Below the pieces are notes generated by a model. It saw nothing but the letters and a program-made list of their open reading frames with translations. It was not told the DNA's origin and did no database searches. From the NCBI GenBank assembly GCA_034440575.1, contig JAOTOL010001565.1, positions 372,001 to 436,000 of the forward strand: a stretch of DNA of 64,000 nucleotides, read 5' to 3'. Position numbers and translations under genes: made by a program. Positions within the stretch are counted from its first letter, which is position 1. Each line of letters starts with the position of its first letter. Below, piece by piece: positions 46,400 through 64,000 of the stretch. This DNA is from Imbricaverruca yamaguchii (lineage: Eukaryota > Arthropoda > Thecostraca > Neoverrucidae).

Positions 46400-47100
46400 G
46401 GCTCCATATTTGATGGCAGTGGCCAAGTACTATCAGTGACTCAGCAGGAGGAGGACTTTGGTGTTATTCTGAACACAAAATTGGGGGCATCAGAACAGAC
46501 AAAATAATCCAGGAAGAAGGCACTGAGAATGCTTGGGGCAATAAACAGGAATGTATTATACAGAAGTGGAGAAGTCGCCAGGAAGCTTTACTGTGCATGT
46601 CAGGACCCATTTGAAATACTGTCCAAGCTCGGTCTCCTAGTTATGAAAAAGATTGTTGGCTTTTAGAGAGTACAAAAGAGGGCTACAAAAATTGTTAATG
46701 ACATAAGCAACCTGGCATATGAGGAAAAATTGAAGAAATTGAATATGTTTTCACTTAGATATAAGAAGTTGAGAGATTTCATTGAGGTCTTTAAATTTGT
46801 TCATGGTCAGGAGGATGGATATATTAGGTAAATATTTTAATCTAACAGAAATCATGCACCTGAAGGTCATCAATTGAAGATTAAAGTTAACTACAGCAGG
46901 GCAAGGTTAAGACAGTCTTTCTTCACCAGCAGGGTAATAGAACACTGGTACCAGCTGCCAAAAACCATTGTCATTAGCAGCACATTGAACATCTTTAACA
47001 CCATAGGAAATTATTAAGAATAGAGAGCTCGCTTAATAAAAATAGTATTCCAGGGATGGCTGATCAACGGATTTGGTGGGCAACTGGTTGAGTGTTCAGA
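46400..47100 (+). pseudogene. CR1/L2-like LINE, 3' end of reverse transcriptase, broken
   Basis: With stops and frameshifts the translation follows the characteristic carboxyl part of these RTs. It reads EEDFGVILNTKL, then RKKALRMLGAINRNVLYRS, RVQKRATKIVNDISNLAYEE, LRDFIEVFKFVHG and FFTSRVIEHWYQLP. The polymerase active site lies upstream and is not visible, so this is a 5'-truncated dead copy, different from the LINE at 34.8-38.5 kb. Confidence 0.8.
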
Positions 47101-49739
47101 ATGCATCCAAGAAGGGCCCTTGTGGCTCATAGTCACCCTGATCTTTTGTGTCTTTATGTCTAAGATGCTTCAAAATGCAGCAAGCATACCAGACAAGCAT
47201 GATTCAACACTCCATACCATACAGATCTGAGATGCAGGTTAATTCATGCAATGACACCAGGAGAGGCAGGTGTTGACACTGTGGCATTAGCTTTGGCTGA
47301 ATCTGTAGCCAGGATCACAATCATCAGAGGTAAAGTGGTTGGAATAAGTGAATGAGCTGGTTGGATGAGCTCCATCAGCTCTCTTTGACTATGTCAACCA
47401 GGTCTTGTATGCATTTTCATCTCTTGGAAACTTAGGCATGTTGGTTGACAATCTCTTCTTTCCATATGCTTCTTCCAGATGTTTGAAAAATATACCATTG
47501 GATACTACACTTAATTTTATGTCACCTTTTCCATCTCAATCATGATACATAAGGGAATCATAATTATTGTAGTTTAAGGTAATCAGCAGAACAAGTTTTG
47601 CACACATTTTAACTCCATGATACATGCAAGGGGGTTAGGTTAAGCTAGGTTAGAGATTTATTGTGAGTTTAAAAAAAATGTCAGATGATTTTTCTTGTAA
47701 CTTAGTTTTTACATTCATAAGCATTGCATTAGAAGACGAAATTCCTTGAAATCGTAAATTACCTAAAACTGCTAATTTACCGGATTAGCGGTATCAGCAT
47801 ATTAGATAGCTAATACCTACGGAACACACCTCAATTTCCATCACTAATTAACGACAGCAAAAGTTACTTTTAACATTGCAACTACACACAAGGTACACCA
47901 CAACACAACACAATGCAATAAAACTACAACTAAAATGCAGATGCATCTAACACAAGGTGTGATAGGAGACATAAACAACCTACGATGGAGCTTTGTAAAC
48001 AACTGCGCTATTTATGATCCAACTGCGCCATCTAAGAATTTGAGAAAAAGCGTGCCCCTAAAACGCTGCATTCGTGATGGTGGTCTCCTAATTCGCAGCC
48101 TAACTGAGGCTGACAAAATAACAGCTGAACATGATTCCAAAAGCACAGACGTAATATTATAAGATTTAGAAAGTGAGTTGAATTAAAAACATTTCATTTT
48201 AAAATGCATGGAACCATTAAAATGACCAAAAAGGGGAACCCCAGATAACGTCATTTTTACCATTGAAGCCGACACGCAGGAAGGCATGGGGGATGACAGG
48301 GGCCTGGATAGGACCATGCTTGGCCACCTTTGGGTACTTGACCTTTTGTCAAAGTTTTTGACACCACCACTGTTTCCTGAGATGCAGGCAAGAGTGCATT
48401 GTGGGTTTGAACAGTTCAGGGCCTGTAGCTGGATAGGATAAGCAATGTTCATTGTCAACCTGCTGTATCAATATAGGGAGAATTCTCCCATGGAAGCTGA
48501 AACTAGGAAGCGTGTGTACTCGCATGAAACTGGACCATGTTTATTCAGATAGTAAATATAATCTCACATGTGTACAATTTCTGTGTATTCCACACCACTA
48601 CAAAATTGTAATTGTGCATTTGTCATCAGCATATCCCACAATAATCTTGCTCTTCCTCTTGCATTATCGATTTTTACAGGGACTAATGCATTAATATATA
48701 ACTGCACATTGAGGCTGCCTTGTCGCAAGATTCACATGATGCACAAACAGCAACGTTTTCAATATGCTGCACACAGTCATGCCTTTTCTTTGGACAGTAT
48801 CAAATGGTAAAATAACAAACTTTAAAGAACAAACTCAAGTTGTTAGGCATAACATCCTCAGGCATGCTCATTACTCATTCATCTAAGGAATTGATATGGT
48901 TTATGATGTTGGCAAAAACTCATCAAATAGTCAGGCAAACTTAACATGAGTCACCTGTTGCATAGATGTAGTGGGTAGTTTGTTTGATGTTCCTCATCAT
49001 GGTGTATGTTATGTTCCAGGGTAATCAATTGATATGCTTACTGTGTAGTATTTCCCTTTGGTACTGCTACTAAAGAAGGTACCTACCAGAAGGTATCCTT
49101 AACCTAACTTTTATAATTCTTGCATTTTTGGATTTCAAGAAATGCTTGCCAGAGGTGCTGTGATGTGGATGGTGAGTATCATTTTCATTACTTCACTGTT
49201 CTCAAATAATATATCATGATAGATTCTTCCATTCTTTCCATTCAAGAAAATAAATTTTCCATGTGTTTGCAATTATTTGCAACATGTCACTTTGAATGAA
49301 TAGACATGCTGTGGTTTTGATTATTAAAAATATATTATTGGAAAATGTCAGAATGGGCCATTTAGGAAGTGCCTTTGAACTGCATAGTTGATAATTATGT
49401 ATGGGGATCATCAATAAGTTATCATCACTAAGCTCCCATAAGGGTCCAATTGTGAGTTAAGATTTAACCCTGTAGGCTAATTCTCTTCTCCCTGTATGTT
49501 GAGCTTCTCCTCATCTGTAGGGGACCAAGCAGTTTTGAAGCAAATCACTCATTCATCATATAGCATGAGCTCGTTTGTTGTGCCCTGGCCCCTTCTGGTC
49601 TGATGTGGTCATCTTCTTTATCCACCATAATCTCACCCATGTGCTACCGGCCTTACACCATCATATTGTCGACCAACGAACATCTAATTTTGTGTGAGTG
49701 TGTGTGTGTACCATCCTCCCCTCCTTCCCCCAGAACCCT
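47101..49739. other. non-coding; one possible tiny first exon
   Basis: Mostly AT-rich. At 49143-49172, after an acceptor-like TTTCAAG, an ATG opens ten codons (MLARGAVMWM) and ends at a consensus donor GTGAGT in phase 0. That phase fits the PDH exon at 50098. This could be part of a transit-peptide exon, but it is too short to claim. Confidence 0.3.
47563..47710 (+). repeat. interspersed repeat family E, copy 3
   Basis: Shares TTGTAGTTTAAGGTAA, GACAAGTT-like ACAAGTTTTGCACACATT and GGGGGTTAGGTTAAG with copies 1 and 2. Confidence 0.6.
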
Positions 49740-50035
49740 CACTCCCTGGGTGACAGTTCCTCCTGCATGCCATATATCCTCACTTGGTCACCACTGTCAG
49801 CTGTTCCTGGTGGCCACTCCCTGGGTGGCAGTCCTCCATATATCCTCACTTGGTCACCACTGTCAGCTGTTCCTGGTGGCCACTCCCTGGGTGGCAGTCC
49901 TCCATATATCCTCACTTGGTCACCTATGCCGACTGTTGTTGGTAGCCACTCCATAGGTGGCGCCCCCTCTCGCACGCCACATAGCCTCACTGGCTCCCCA
50001 CTGCCGGCCGTTGTTGGCGGCCACCTGACGTGCGA
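49740..50035. repeat. 66-bp minisatellite upstream of the first visible PDH exon
   Basis: Units of 66 bp containing TATATCCTCACTTGGTCACC and GGTGGCCACTCCCTGGGTGG. Two central units are nearly identical (about 49785-49915) and more diverged copies lie on both sides, the right one ending about 65 bp before the acceptor at 50097. Confidence 0.9.
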
Positions 50036-50097
50036 GCCGTGACCGACAGCGCGCCTGTGCGCGGCCTCTGAGCACGAGCTCGGCGCGGCCGGCGCAG

Positions 50098-58690
<8,593 letters not shown>

Positions 58691-58988
58691 GACGAGGTCG
58701 GCCGGCCGGCCGGCTGGGCGGCGGTGATCATGATGTTCGACCTTTAGATGAGAACCGATTCGACGATGCAGACGGAGGCCCGTATCGGCACTGTACATGT
58801 CTGTGTTCATCTCCCCGTGGTTGTGGTTGCTTGGAGGTGGTGTTTACGAAACCGAATTCTGATTTTACTCAGGTGCGCGTCTCAAATGCAATGCGGCGCG
58901 AACATGCCAGTCAACTACTTGCCGCGACCTCGGTGAGGACTTTAAGCCATGGTAGTTGGTGGTCGGTGATAGTTGTGGTTGTGCAGAT

Positions 58989-58994
58989 AATAAA
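58989..58994 (+). terminator. candidate polyadenylation signal for PDHB
   Basis: AATAAA 299 bp after the stop codon, the first canonical signal downstream on the plus strand that I saw. Confidence 0.45.
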
Positions 58995-61075
58995 GGTAGG
59001 AGTGCGTACGGGGTATCTGGAATACAGCGATCATGGGGACGTTGGAATCACTCCGATGCAGGTGGAAACATGGACTTACGCTGAATTCCTAGTGAAGTCG
59101 ATATTCCTGACAATGAGGTTGCTGACGTCTCCGCCACCAGGGATCGCCAACTGTCGGCTCTCGTACGACGGATGTGGACACTCGCCCGACCCGCACGACG
59201 AAAGGAAGTGCCAGTCTGATCGCATGCGGAGCACGGCTATCTTTTAACTGGTAGCAATGTTCGAAGACTCCGTACAGTCCAAACCAAATGTTTCGCTACA
59301 CTAACTATGTATATCGCAGTGGTCGGTTTTCCGCTGCTTTAGCCCTTATTCGAATGATATCTTGGGCCTCGCAGCCCAACACGTTTGCGAAAGTGATAAT
59401 GAAGACTCGCAAGTCGTAGCACGTGGCGACATGGCCAGCAAGCACGGTCGTAAGTGGCCCCTAGTAAGAGCTAGTTGAGCTGAACACGGACTTTGAAAAA
59501 TCGCGCTATGGGAGCTTGATGAGCCTGGCAGACTGTGGGCTCTTCAGCCACTCACAATCAGACTGACTACTCGTCACCGAGGCATCTGCCGGGAGTAAAC
59601 GCCTGGTTTGTGCCAACGACGGCACAACATCGGAGTGAAGGGGATGTGTAAGTGCATGAGGACGTCCACGTATGGCCAACGCTAACAAGTACATGCCGTC
59701 AGTCCCTGGCGTGTATTTGTTCTGCGCAAAACTGGCATCCGGAGGTTTCTGCAAATCCGGATATTTTCGCACATTTTCTCGGCGCAGCGCAGTCAATTCC
59801 GTATGCGATAAATGCATTAAATGCTGGGTCATTCGGCGATACCTTGCATGTGTAATGAGGCTTACATCCTTTCGCCGAGAAGTTTTCGATTTTCCCAGCC
59901 GACAGCGCTGAACGACGTCTGAATTGATCGCGCGCCAACAGCTCCTACTATTACGTGCTTGAAGAACCAGCCAAACAGCCGGACTCGAATCACGCGCAAC
60001 TGCGTGGACAATGGCGGGTAGAAAGACCGATCGACTGAAGTCAGCAACGCCTAGGGCGTGGAAATCCCCGATCGTCACCAGTTCCAGCAAAAGCATACAC
60101 AACGGGCAGAAGCAGAACATCCTGAAGCCCCCAGGCGGCATCTGAAAGGGCGTGGCCATAGGAAATTTGAAAATTAAAACGGCACACTGCCGACCAATCT
60201 GCATTCGAACTCTACTCGGAGCCCAGGGAATGGTTGTCTATTAAGGGCCCCAGGGAAAAAAAAGACGAAAACTGTGTGCACAGACATCACGAATGAGACA
60301 GCAGAGTTACTCATCAGCTCACACAGCCGGGACATCCCGAAGTCAGACGCATCGGGAGACAGGGAAAGAGATCGAGTCATGGAGACAGACGCGATAGTTG
60401 TGGGATGAAATGCCGGGCGGAAAAGCAAGTTGAAGTGACTGATCATTGGAGGGGGGCGCAACCACTATCTGACATGTCTGTGCTGTCTGTTATGCACTCC
60501 TTCCAAGCCGTGCCGTACCGACCTCATTTTTACTACTACTGTCTCTTCAACTTTTTAACAATTTCACTTGGTTGAAAGGAACGACCCGCCTTATGCGGGA
60601 ACCTAATAGGCTAAATTCGTGGAGGATGTAGTGTGTCGCGTGTCAATGTGCCGAAATAGAGATGTGGTAAATTGTCATTGGTGCGTGGAGTGGTCATAGG
60701 TTAAAATACCATGCAATATACAACATATAAATATATTGGATTGTGGACGGAAAATGTGTCAGGATATTGAAAGTGGTAGATGCTTGGTAGTGGATAGAGG
60801 GAAAGGGCAGTGGAGAAGAACTGGATACAAATAAGTACGGAGTGCAGCTTGGACAAACGGTCAGGAATAACACAAAAATTGGTTATTATAATCGTTCCGG
60901 CAGGTCTCTCTGGTCGGTGTAGCCGGTACAAGATTCAAATCACACGATCCGAGAGCACGCGCTGGAAACTTCGTCGAATAATTCGTCTTTCCCTCTCCGT
61001 CCAATGCACTCGGCCCTTGCACCAACAGGACTAAAACCATTATAGCCAAGCTATCAAGTACTAAATTATCCTTTT
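58995..61075. other. intergenic; long minus-strand frame of unknown nature
   Basis: A 232-codon open frame lies on the minus strand (60204-59506), but it has no recognisable domain and no supporting splice context. A tRNA B-box-like GATTCGAGTCCGG on the minus strand near 59980-59993 hints at a decayed SINE. Treat both as unproven. Confidence 0.3.
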
Positions 61076-61108
61076 ACTGAAAAATAACGCCCAGCCAATG
61101 ACTGTCCA
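61076..61108 (+). repeat. 33-bp direct repeat, left copy
   Basis: ACTGAAAAATAACGCCCAGC followed by CAATGACTGTCCA. It recurs at 62790-62822 with one mismatch, bracketing 1.68 kb. Confidence 0.85.
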
Positions 61109-61147
61109 TTAGGGTGTGCAATAATTCATTGGCAAAATTAAAGGGGG

Positions 61148-61262
61148 TTGTTTTTTTCCTCTTTTTTTTTTTTTTTTTTCTTTTTTTTTAAAAAAAAAAA
61201 AAATAATTTTTAAAAAAAATTTTTTTTTTTTAAATTTTTTTTTTCTATTATTTATTATTCCC
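61148..61262. repeat. long T/A homopolymer block
   Basis: Successive runs of T, A, T, A and T of up to about 18 bases with few other bases. Such a patchwork may be a real low-complexity tract or a consensus error in the assembly. Confidence 0.85.
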
Positions 61263-61979
61263 AACAACTTTTTTTTTATTTTTCAAGGACCTTTTTTTGG
61301 AAATTGCACTTTGCTTAGTGAAATTATCGTGCAGATCACCTTAAAAAAAACTGGTCGAAACCAAATCGAAATCAAACAATAAACAAAATACGCGACAGGT
61401 CGATAAAGAAACAAATTTGCCGGGCGCCCGGCGTTGAAGTCTCCAGTGATGGCGCTCCGTTGCGATTGGCATCTAACACCACGCGTCCGGCCACCGTCGG
61501 AGCGTCGCCGCGGCGCTGTGACGAAAAACGCGGCAGTCGGTGCTGTGGATGGCTGATGAATGGATTCTGGTGATGAAGTTCATTAATAAAACTCAATGAA
61601 AGTGTTTAGTGGGGTAAAAGGCTTTTGATAAGCACCAGTCGCTTAATAAGTTGCCTGGATATCTGACGCATGAAAGAAAGGTTCACTTTACGTCGCTTGC
61701 TCGTTCCATTTTCAATCAGTAGATCTATCGGCGTATAATGCTAATATTTTCACTTTTGAATGTTTGAACATCTTCAAAATTCCTCGTCCGTTTGCATCGA
61801 AGACCAATTAAATCATTCTGAGACACTTGATATCTTATTGTTATGACAAATAGACCAGGAAAAATCGGCATCATGCTCCGTTCCACTACAACCGAAGGAG
61901 ACGGGCATACAGCGACGTCACCTTTTGTACGAGCGGCCACATTTTTTGTACGAAATATCATTTTATAACTACTATTCGT

Positions 61980-62789
61980 CTACATGCTCGACAGAAAACC
62001 CGACATGAATTCCTTTTTGCTGCTGAGCACTGGCATTGCTGACCTATGTTTCAACTTCGCCACAATGTAACCGTGGCGTGCCTCTTCACCAATTACCTTC
62101 AAAGACGCCTCGGTCACCACTTTCACCATCCTTTCCACCGTCTGACTGTGCACGGGGTATGGCGGTACTTCGAGAGGACTCGCGATGATGTCTAGTATGT
62201 CATCATCGACAGTTGTTGCGTCAAAGACGGCTCGGTTATCGCCTCATTACACCAATCAATCAGCTCCATGATGCTGTTTGCCCCCATATTCACTTTTGGA
62301 AGCTTGAACTTCCGCACTTCGTCAGTATCACTAGCGACTTGAGTTCTGCGACACTGCTGGATTTGAGTGACCGCCCTTTCCCGTGTGGCTTGATCTTGGC
62401 CCGCTGCCATTGCTAGCAGTACTACCTCAGGGGGACACCAGTAGCTGTTGCGCTGTATTACCGGCTGCACCATGGCCGCTATCTCAGGTCGCAAACTTTT
62501 GAGAAGTTGCACGCTGTGCAGCGCATTGCCAGGACCGTCAGAACATTTCCAGTTCTTCTTGATGCAGAACCACATGGGAGTATAGTGGCACACGATGAAC
62601 TCCGCTAGCATTCTCAGACTGTCTGATGGCTGTTCGGTTGATATGCAGAGCCGGAGAATTCGCGCCGCCAGAGTTAGCCACCTGGAGTGGTTTAGTGGAC
62701 CGATCTTCATTTTCGCAGTTCTATCTGAGATACTGAGTCTGGACACTACGCGCCAGACTGTACAGAATAGCCTGATCTGAACTTAGGTC
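61980..62789 (-). pseudogene. frameshifted fragment of a multicopy, transposon-associated protein family
   Basis: On the minus strand three frames join into one decayed protein. They are DLSSDQAILYSLARSVQ (from 62787), the long open part 62746-62192 with GPLNHSRWLTLAARILRL, MVQPVIQRNSYWCPPEVVLL and FKLPKVNMGANSIMELIDW, and the end 62210-61983 with VPPYPVHSQTVERMVKVVTE and GEEARHGYIVAKL. I remember the pattern NHSRWLT-A-RILRLYxS, VIQRN-F-HPE and PxHxQxVER-VKxVTE from repeated arthropod proteins, but I cannot name the domain. At least two frameshifts break it. The start of the similarity coincides with the right 33-bp direct repeat. Confidence 0.65.
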
Positions 62790-62822
62790 ACTGAGAAATA
62801 ACGCCCAGCCAATGACTGTCCA
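62790..62822 (+). repeat. 33-bp direct repeat, right copy
   Basis: ACTGAGAAATAACGCCCAGC followed by CAATGACTGTCCA, one mismatch from 61076-61108. It overlaps the first of two palindromes. Confidence 0.85.
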
Positions 62823-62857
62823 ATGGACAGTCATGAATGGACAGTGTCCATTCATGA
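62812..62857. repeat. two overlapping perfect palindromes
   Basis: 62812-62834 is ATGACTGTCCA, one centre base, and the exact complement. 62831-62857 is TCATGAATGGACA, one centre base, and the exact complement. They share TCAT. Confidence 0.9.
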
Positions 62858-63484
62858 CCCTGACTTACGCTAACATACTACCAATCCCGCCTTTCGATGT
62901 TGACATTCCAAATAAGCTGATAAAAACATCGATGCTGCTCCGATACAAAATAGTCTAATACTGCATCGAATTAGCAGTTGTCGCATAACATCTTGGTATC
63001 CAATTCAGAATCGTTTTCTCCGATTTCATTTCTAGAATTCATTCACAATATTTTAAAGGAACTTGGCAGGTATGCAACAAGATAGTTATAGCTAACATAA
63101 TAGCAAGGCGAAGAGTACTTGTGAATTATGGTGATTTGTTCTTGTTTGGACGAAAAGCATACAAATGCAGATGTCACGAATAGTGTCGACACTTCATTTA
63201 CTGGAACCACCAAGACAATATTCCAAAATACATCAAGATTCCAAGATACAAAATCTTCAGACATCGACTGCATCCTAGAACATGTGTTCATATTGCGCAT
63301 AAAACCGGGAGCGGAAAAAAAAAACACCGATTCCCTCCACAATGTCATCGCATCACGATCCATCATCACCAGCGTGTTAGTGACCAATACCACTATCACA
63401 GTGTTATACCCAGTTACTCTTTCCAGCAATGATAAATGCGCGCGCACATGAGCGTCGCTTCAGTACGGCCACATGTCCGCCTCC
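62858..63484. other. SDR 3' flank, no gene seen
   Basis: AT-rich sequence on the downstream side of the minus-strand SDR. Open frames on both strands are unrecognised. Confidence 0.4.
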
Positions 63485-63727
63485 TCAGCGGGGACACATG
63501 ACGTGTCGTCCGCCGTCGACGGGCAGAGAGACGCCCGTGATGAAAGCCGCCTCGTCCGACACCAGGAAGGCGATGGCGGCGGCCACCTCGGCCGGCTGGC
63601 CGGGCCGGCCCAGCGCGTGCGTGGTGCAACTGCGCTCCAGGAACGCCGCGTAGGCAGCGTCGTCCAGGCCGCCGCGCTTCTGCAGCTCGGTCACCGTCAC
63701 GCCCGGGTTGACGCCGTTGACGCGCAC
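63485..63727 (-). CDS. short-chain dehydrogenase/reductase, FabG-like, last exon
   Basis: On the minus strand the acceptor GGTGTCGGCAG ends at 63728. The exon then encodes VRVNGVNPGVTVTELQKRGG, an Ala-rich helix, GRPGQPAEVAAAIAFLVSD and ITGVSLPVDGGRHVMCPR, with TGA at 63487-63485. The VNPG motif after the active site, the GRPGxPxEVA helix and the GxxLPVDGG carboxyl end are typical of classical NAD(P)(H)-dependent SDRs. The Rossmann nucleotide motif and the catalytic Tyr/Lys lie in upstream exons beyond the window edge. The substrate cannot be inferred. The exon is strongly GC-rich compared with its flanks. Confidence 0.92.
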   Translation of the reverse strand: MRVNGVNPGVTVTELQKRGGLDDAAYAAFLERSCTTHALGRPGQPAEVAAAIAFLVSDEAAFITGVSLPVDGGRHVMCPR

Positions 63728-64000
63728 CTGCCGACACCGTCACCGGTCAGACGCGCCGGCCGCCAGGAGCGATCCGGGCAGTGGTACAGGCAGCGTCCAT
63801 GAGTGCCACTCGATGGCAACACAGTCGCGGTCAACAGCCGCCGTCTGCCGTGTGTGTGTGCGACTTCTGGAGTGCGGCATCATGGCGGGTCTGGGCCGAC
63901 GGAAACTCCGCACAGGTGTCATTCCCAGATCGCTTTTGTGACGACCTTTCGTTAGTGCACGGAAAAAAAGATTTGGTACCCGATTCAAATTGATCGAGTC
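63728..64000 (-). other. SDR intron
   Basis: Sequence upstream of the last SDR exon on the minus strand. No second exon is visible before the window ends. Confidence 0.5.

Noticed and set aside
59506..60204. 232-codon minus-strand frame as a gene
   Set aside because: No recognisable motif, unusual Arg/Ser-rich composition and no splice or promoter context. Left as unknown.

Overview
This window is nuclear DNA from a eukaryote. Coding sequence is split into short exons with GT-AG introns. The spaces between exons hold SINEs, broken LINEs, DNA transposons, microsatellites and minisatellites, and there is no operon structure. The reconstructed proteins (USP12/46 family deubiquitinase, pyruvate dehydrogenase E1 beta, mitochondrial 3-ketoacyl-CoA thiolase, FabG-like SDR) look arthropod-like to me, and TTAGG-like tracts occur in one repeat family. 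A pancrustacean (crustacean, possibly a barnacle) is my best guess. The species is an inference, not a demonstrated fact.

Layout. 1-14,000: no recognised coding exon. It holds a pair of inverted repeats (about 395-850 and 2755-3250), tRNA-derived SINEs (one with a perfect 11-bp target-site duplication), a CpG-rich block that may be a promoter and first exon (3840-4180), a very degenerate 21-bp tandem array (6800-7960) and TAGG/TTAGG-type repeats. 14,095-29,815 (+): a USP12/USP46-type ubiquitin hydrolase in nine exons, 357 codons, with catalytic Cys, His and Asp and four zinc-ligand cysteines all present. Its introns contain a 43-bp minisatellite with higher-order structure, a 24-bp array and a 32-bp array that starts at a splice donor. 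29,950-31,200: CpG-rich sequence with no supported gene. 34,788-38,600: a decayed Jockey-type LINE split by a 2.0-kb DNA transposon with a TTA duplication. 40,148-40,691 (+): only the first two coding exons of an ACAA2-type thiolase. 42,780-42,950: a promoter-like block with CRE, CCAAT and GC-box motifs. 46,400-47,100: a second, CR1/L2-like LINE fragment. 50,098-58,690 (+): six exons giving a 330-residue pyruvate dehydrogenase E1 beta without its transit-peptide exon. A second, inverted copy of the DNA transposon lies in one of its introns. 61,980-62,789 (-): a frameshifted multicopy-type protein fragment. 63,485-63,727 (-): last exon of an SDR.

The genes do not form a pathway cluster, although thiolase and PDH E1 beta both act in mitochondria to make acetyl-CoA.

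Three observations stand out. (1) A family of ultrashort (about 49-61 nt) hairpin-plus-tail elements occurs at least seven times. Two copies are bracketed by clear target-site duplications, so each is probably a complete retroposed unit. Its AACCAACC/AACTAAC tail is shared with unrelated tRNA-derived SINEs. (2) Minisatellites sit against exons in both large genes. In PDH E1 beta three of them include the acceptor site and the first coding bases, creating decoy acceptors and one in-frame acceptor that would add 24 residues. (3) Several perfect hairpins or palindromes with 11-18-bp arms are scattered through non-coding DNA.
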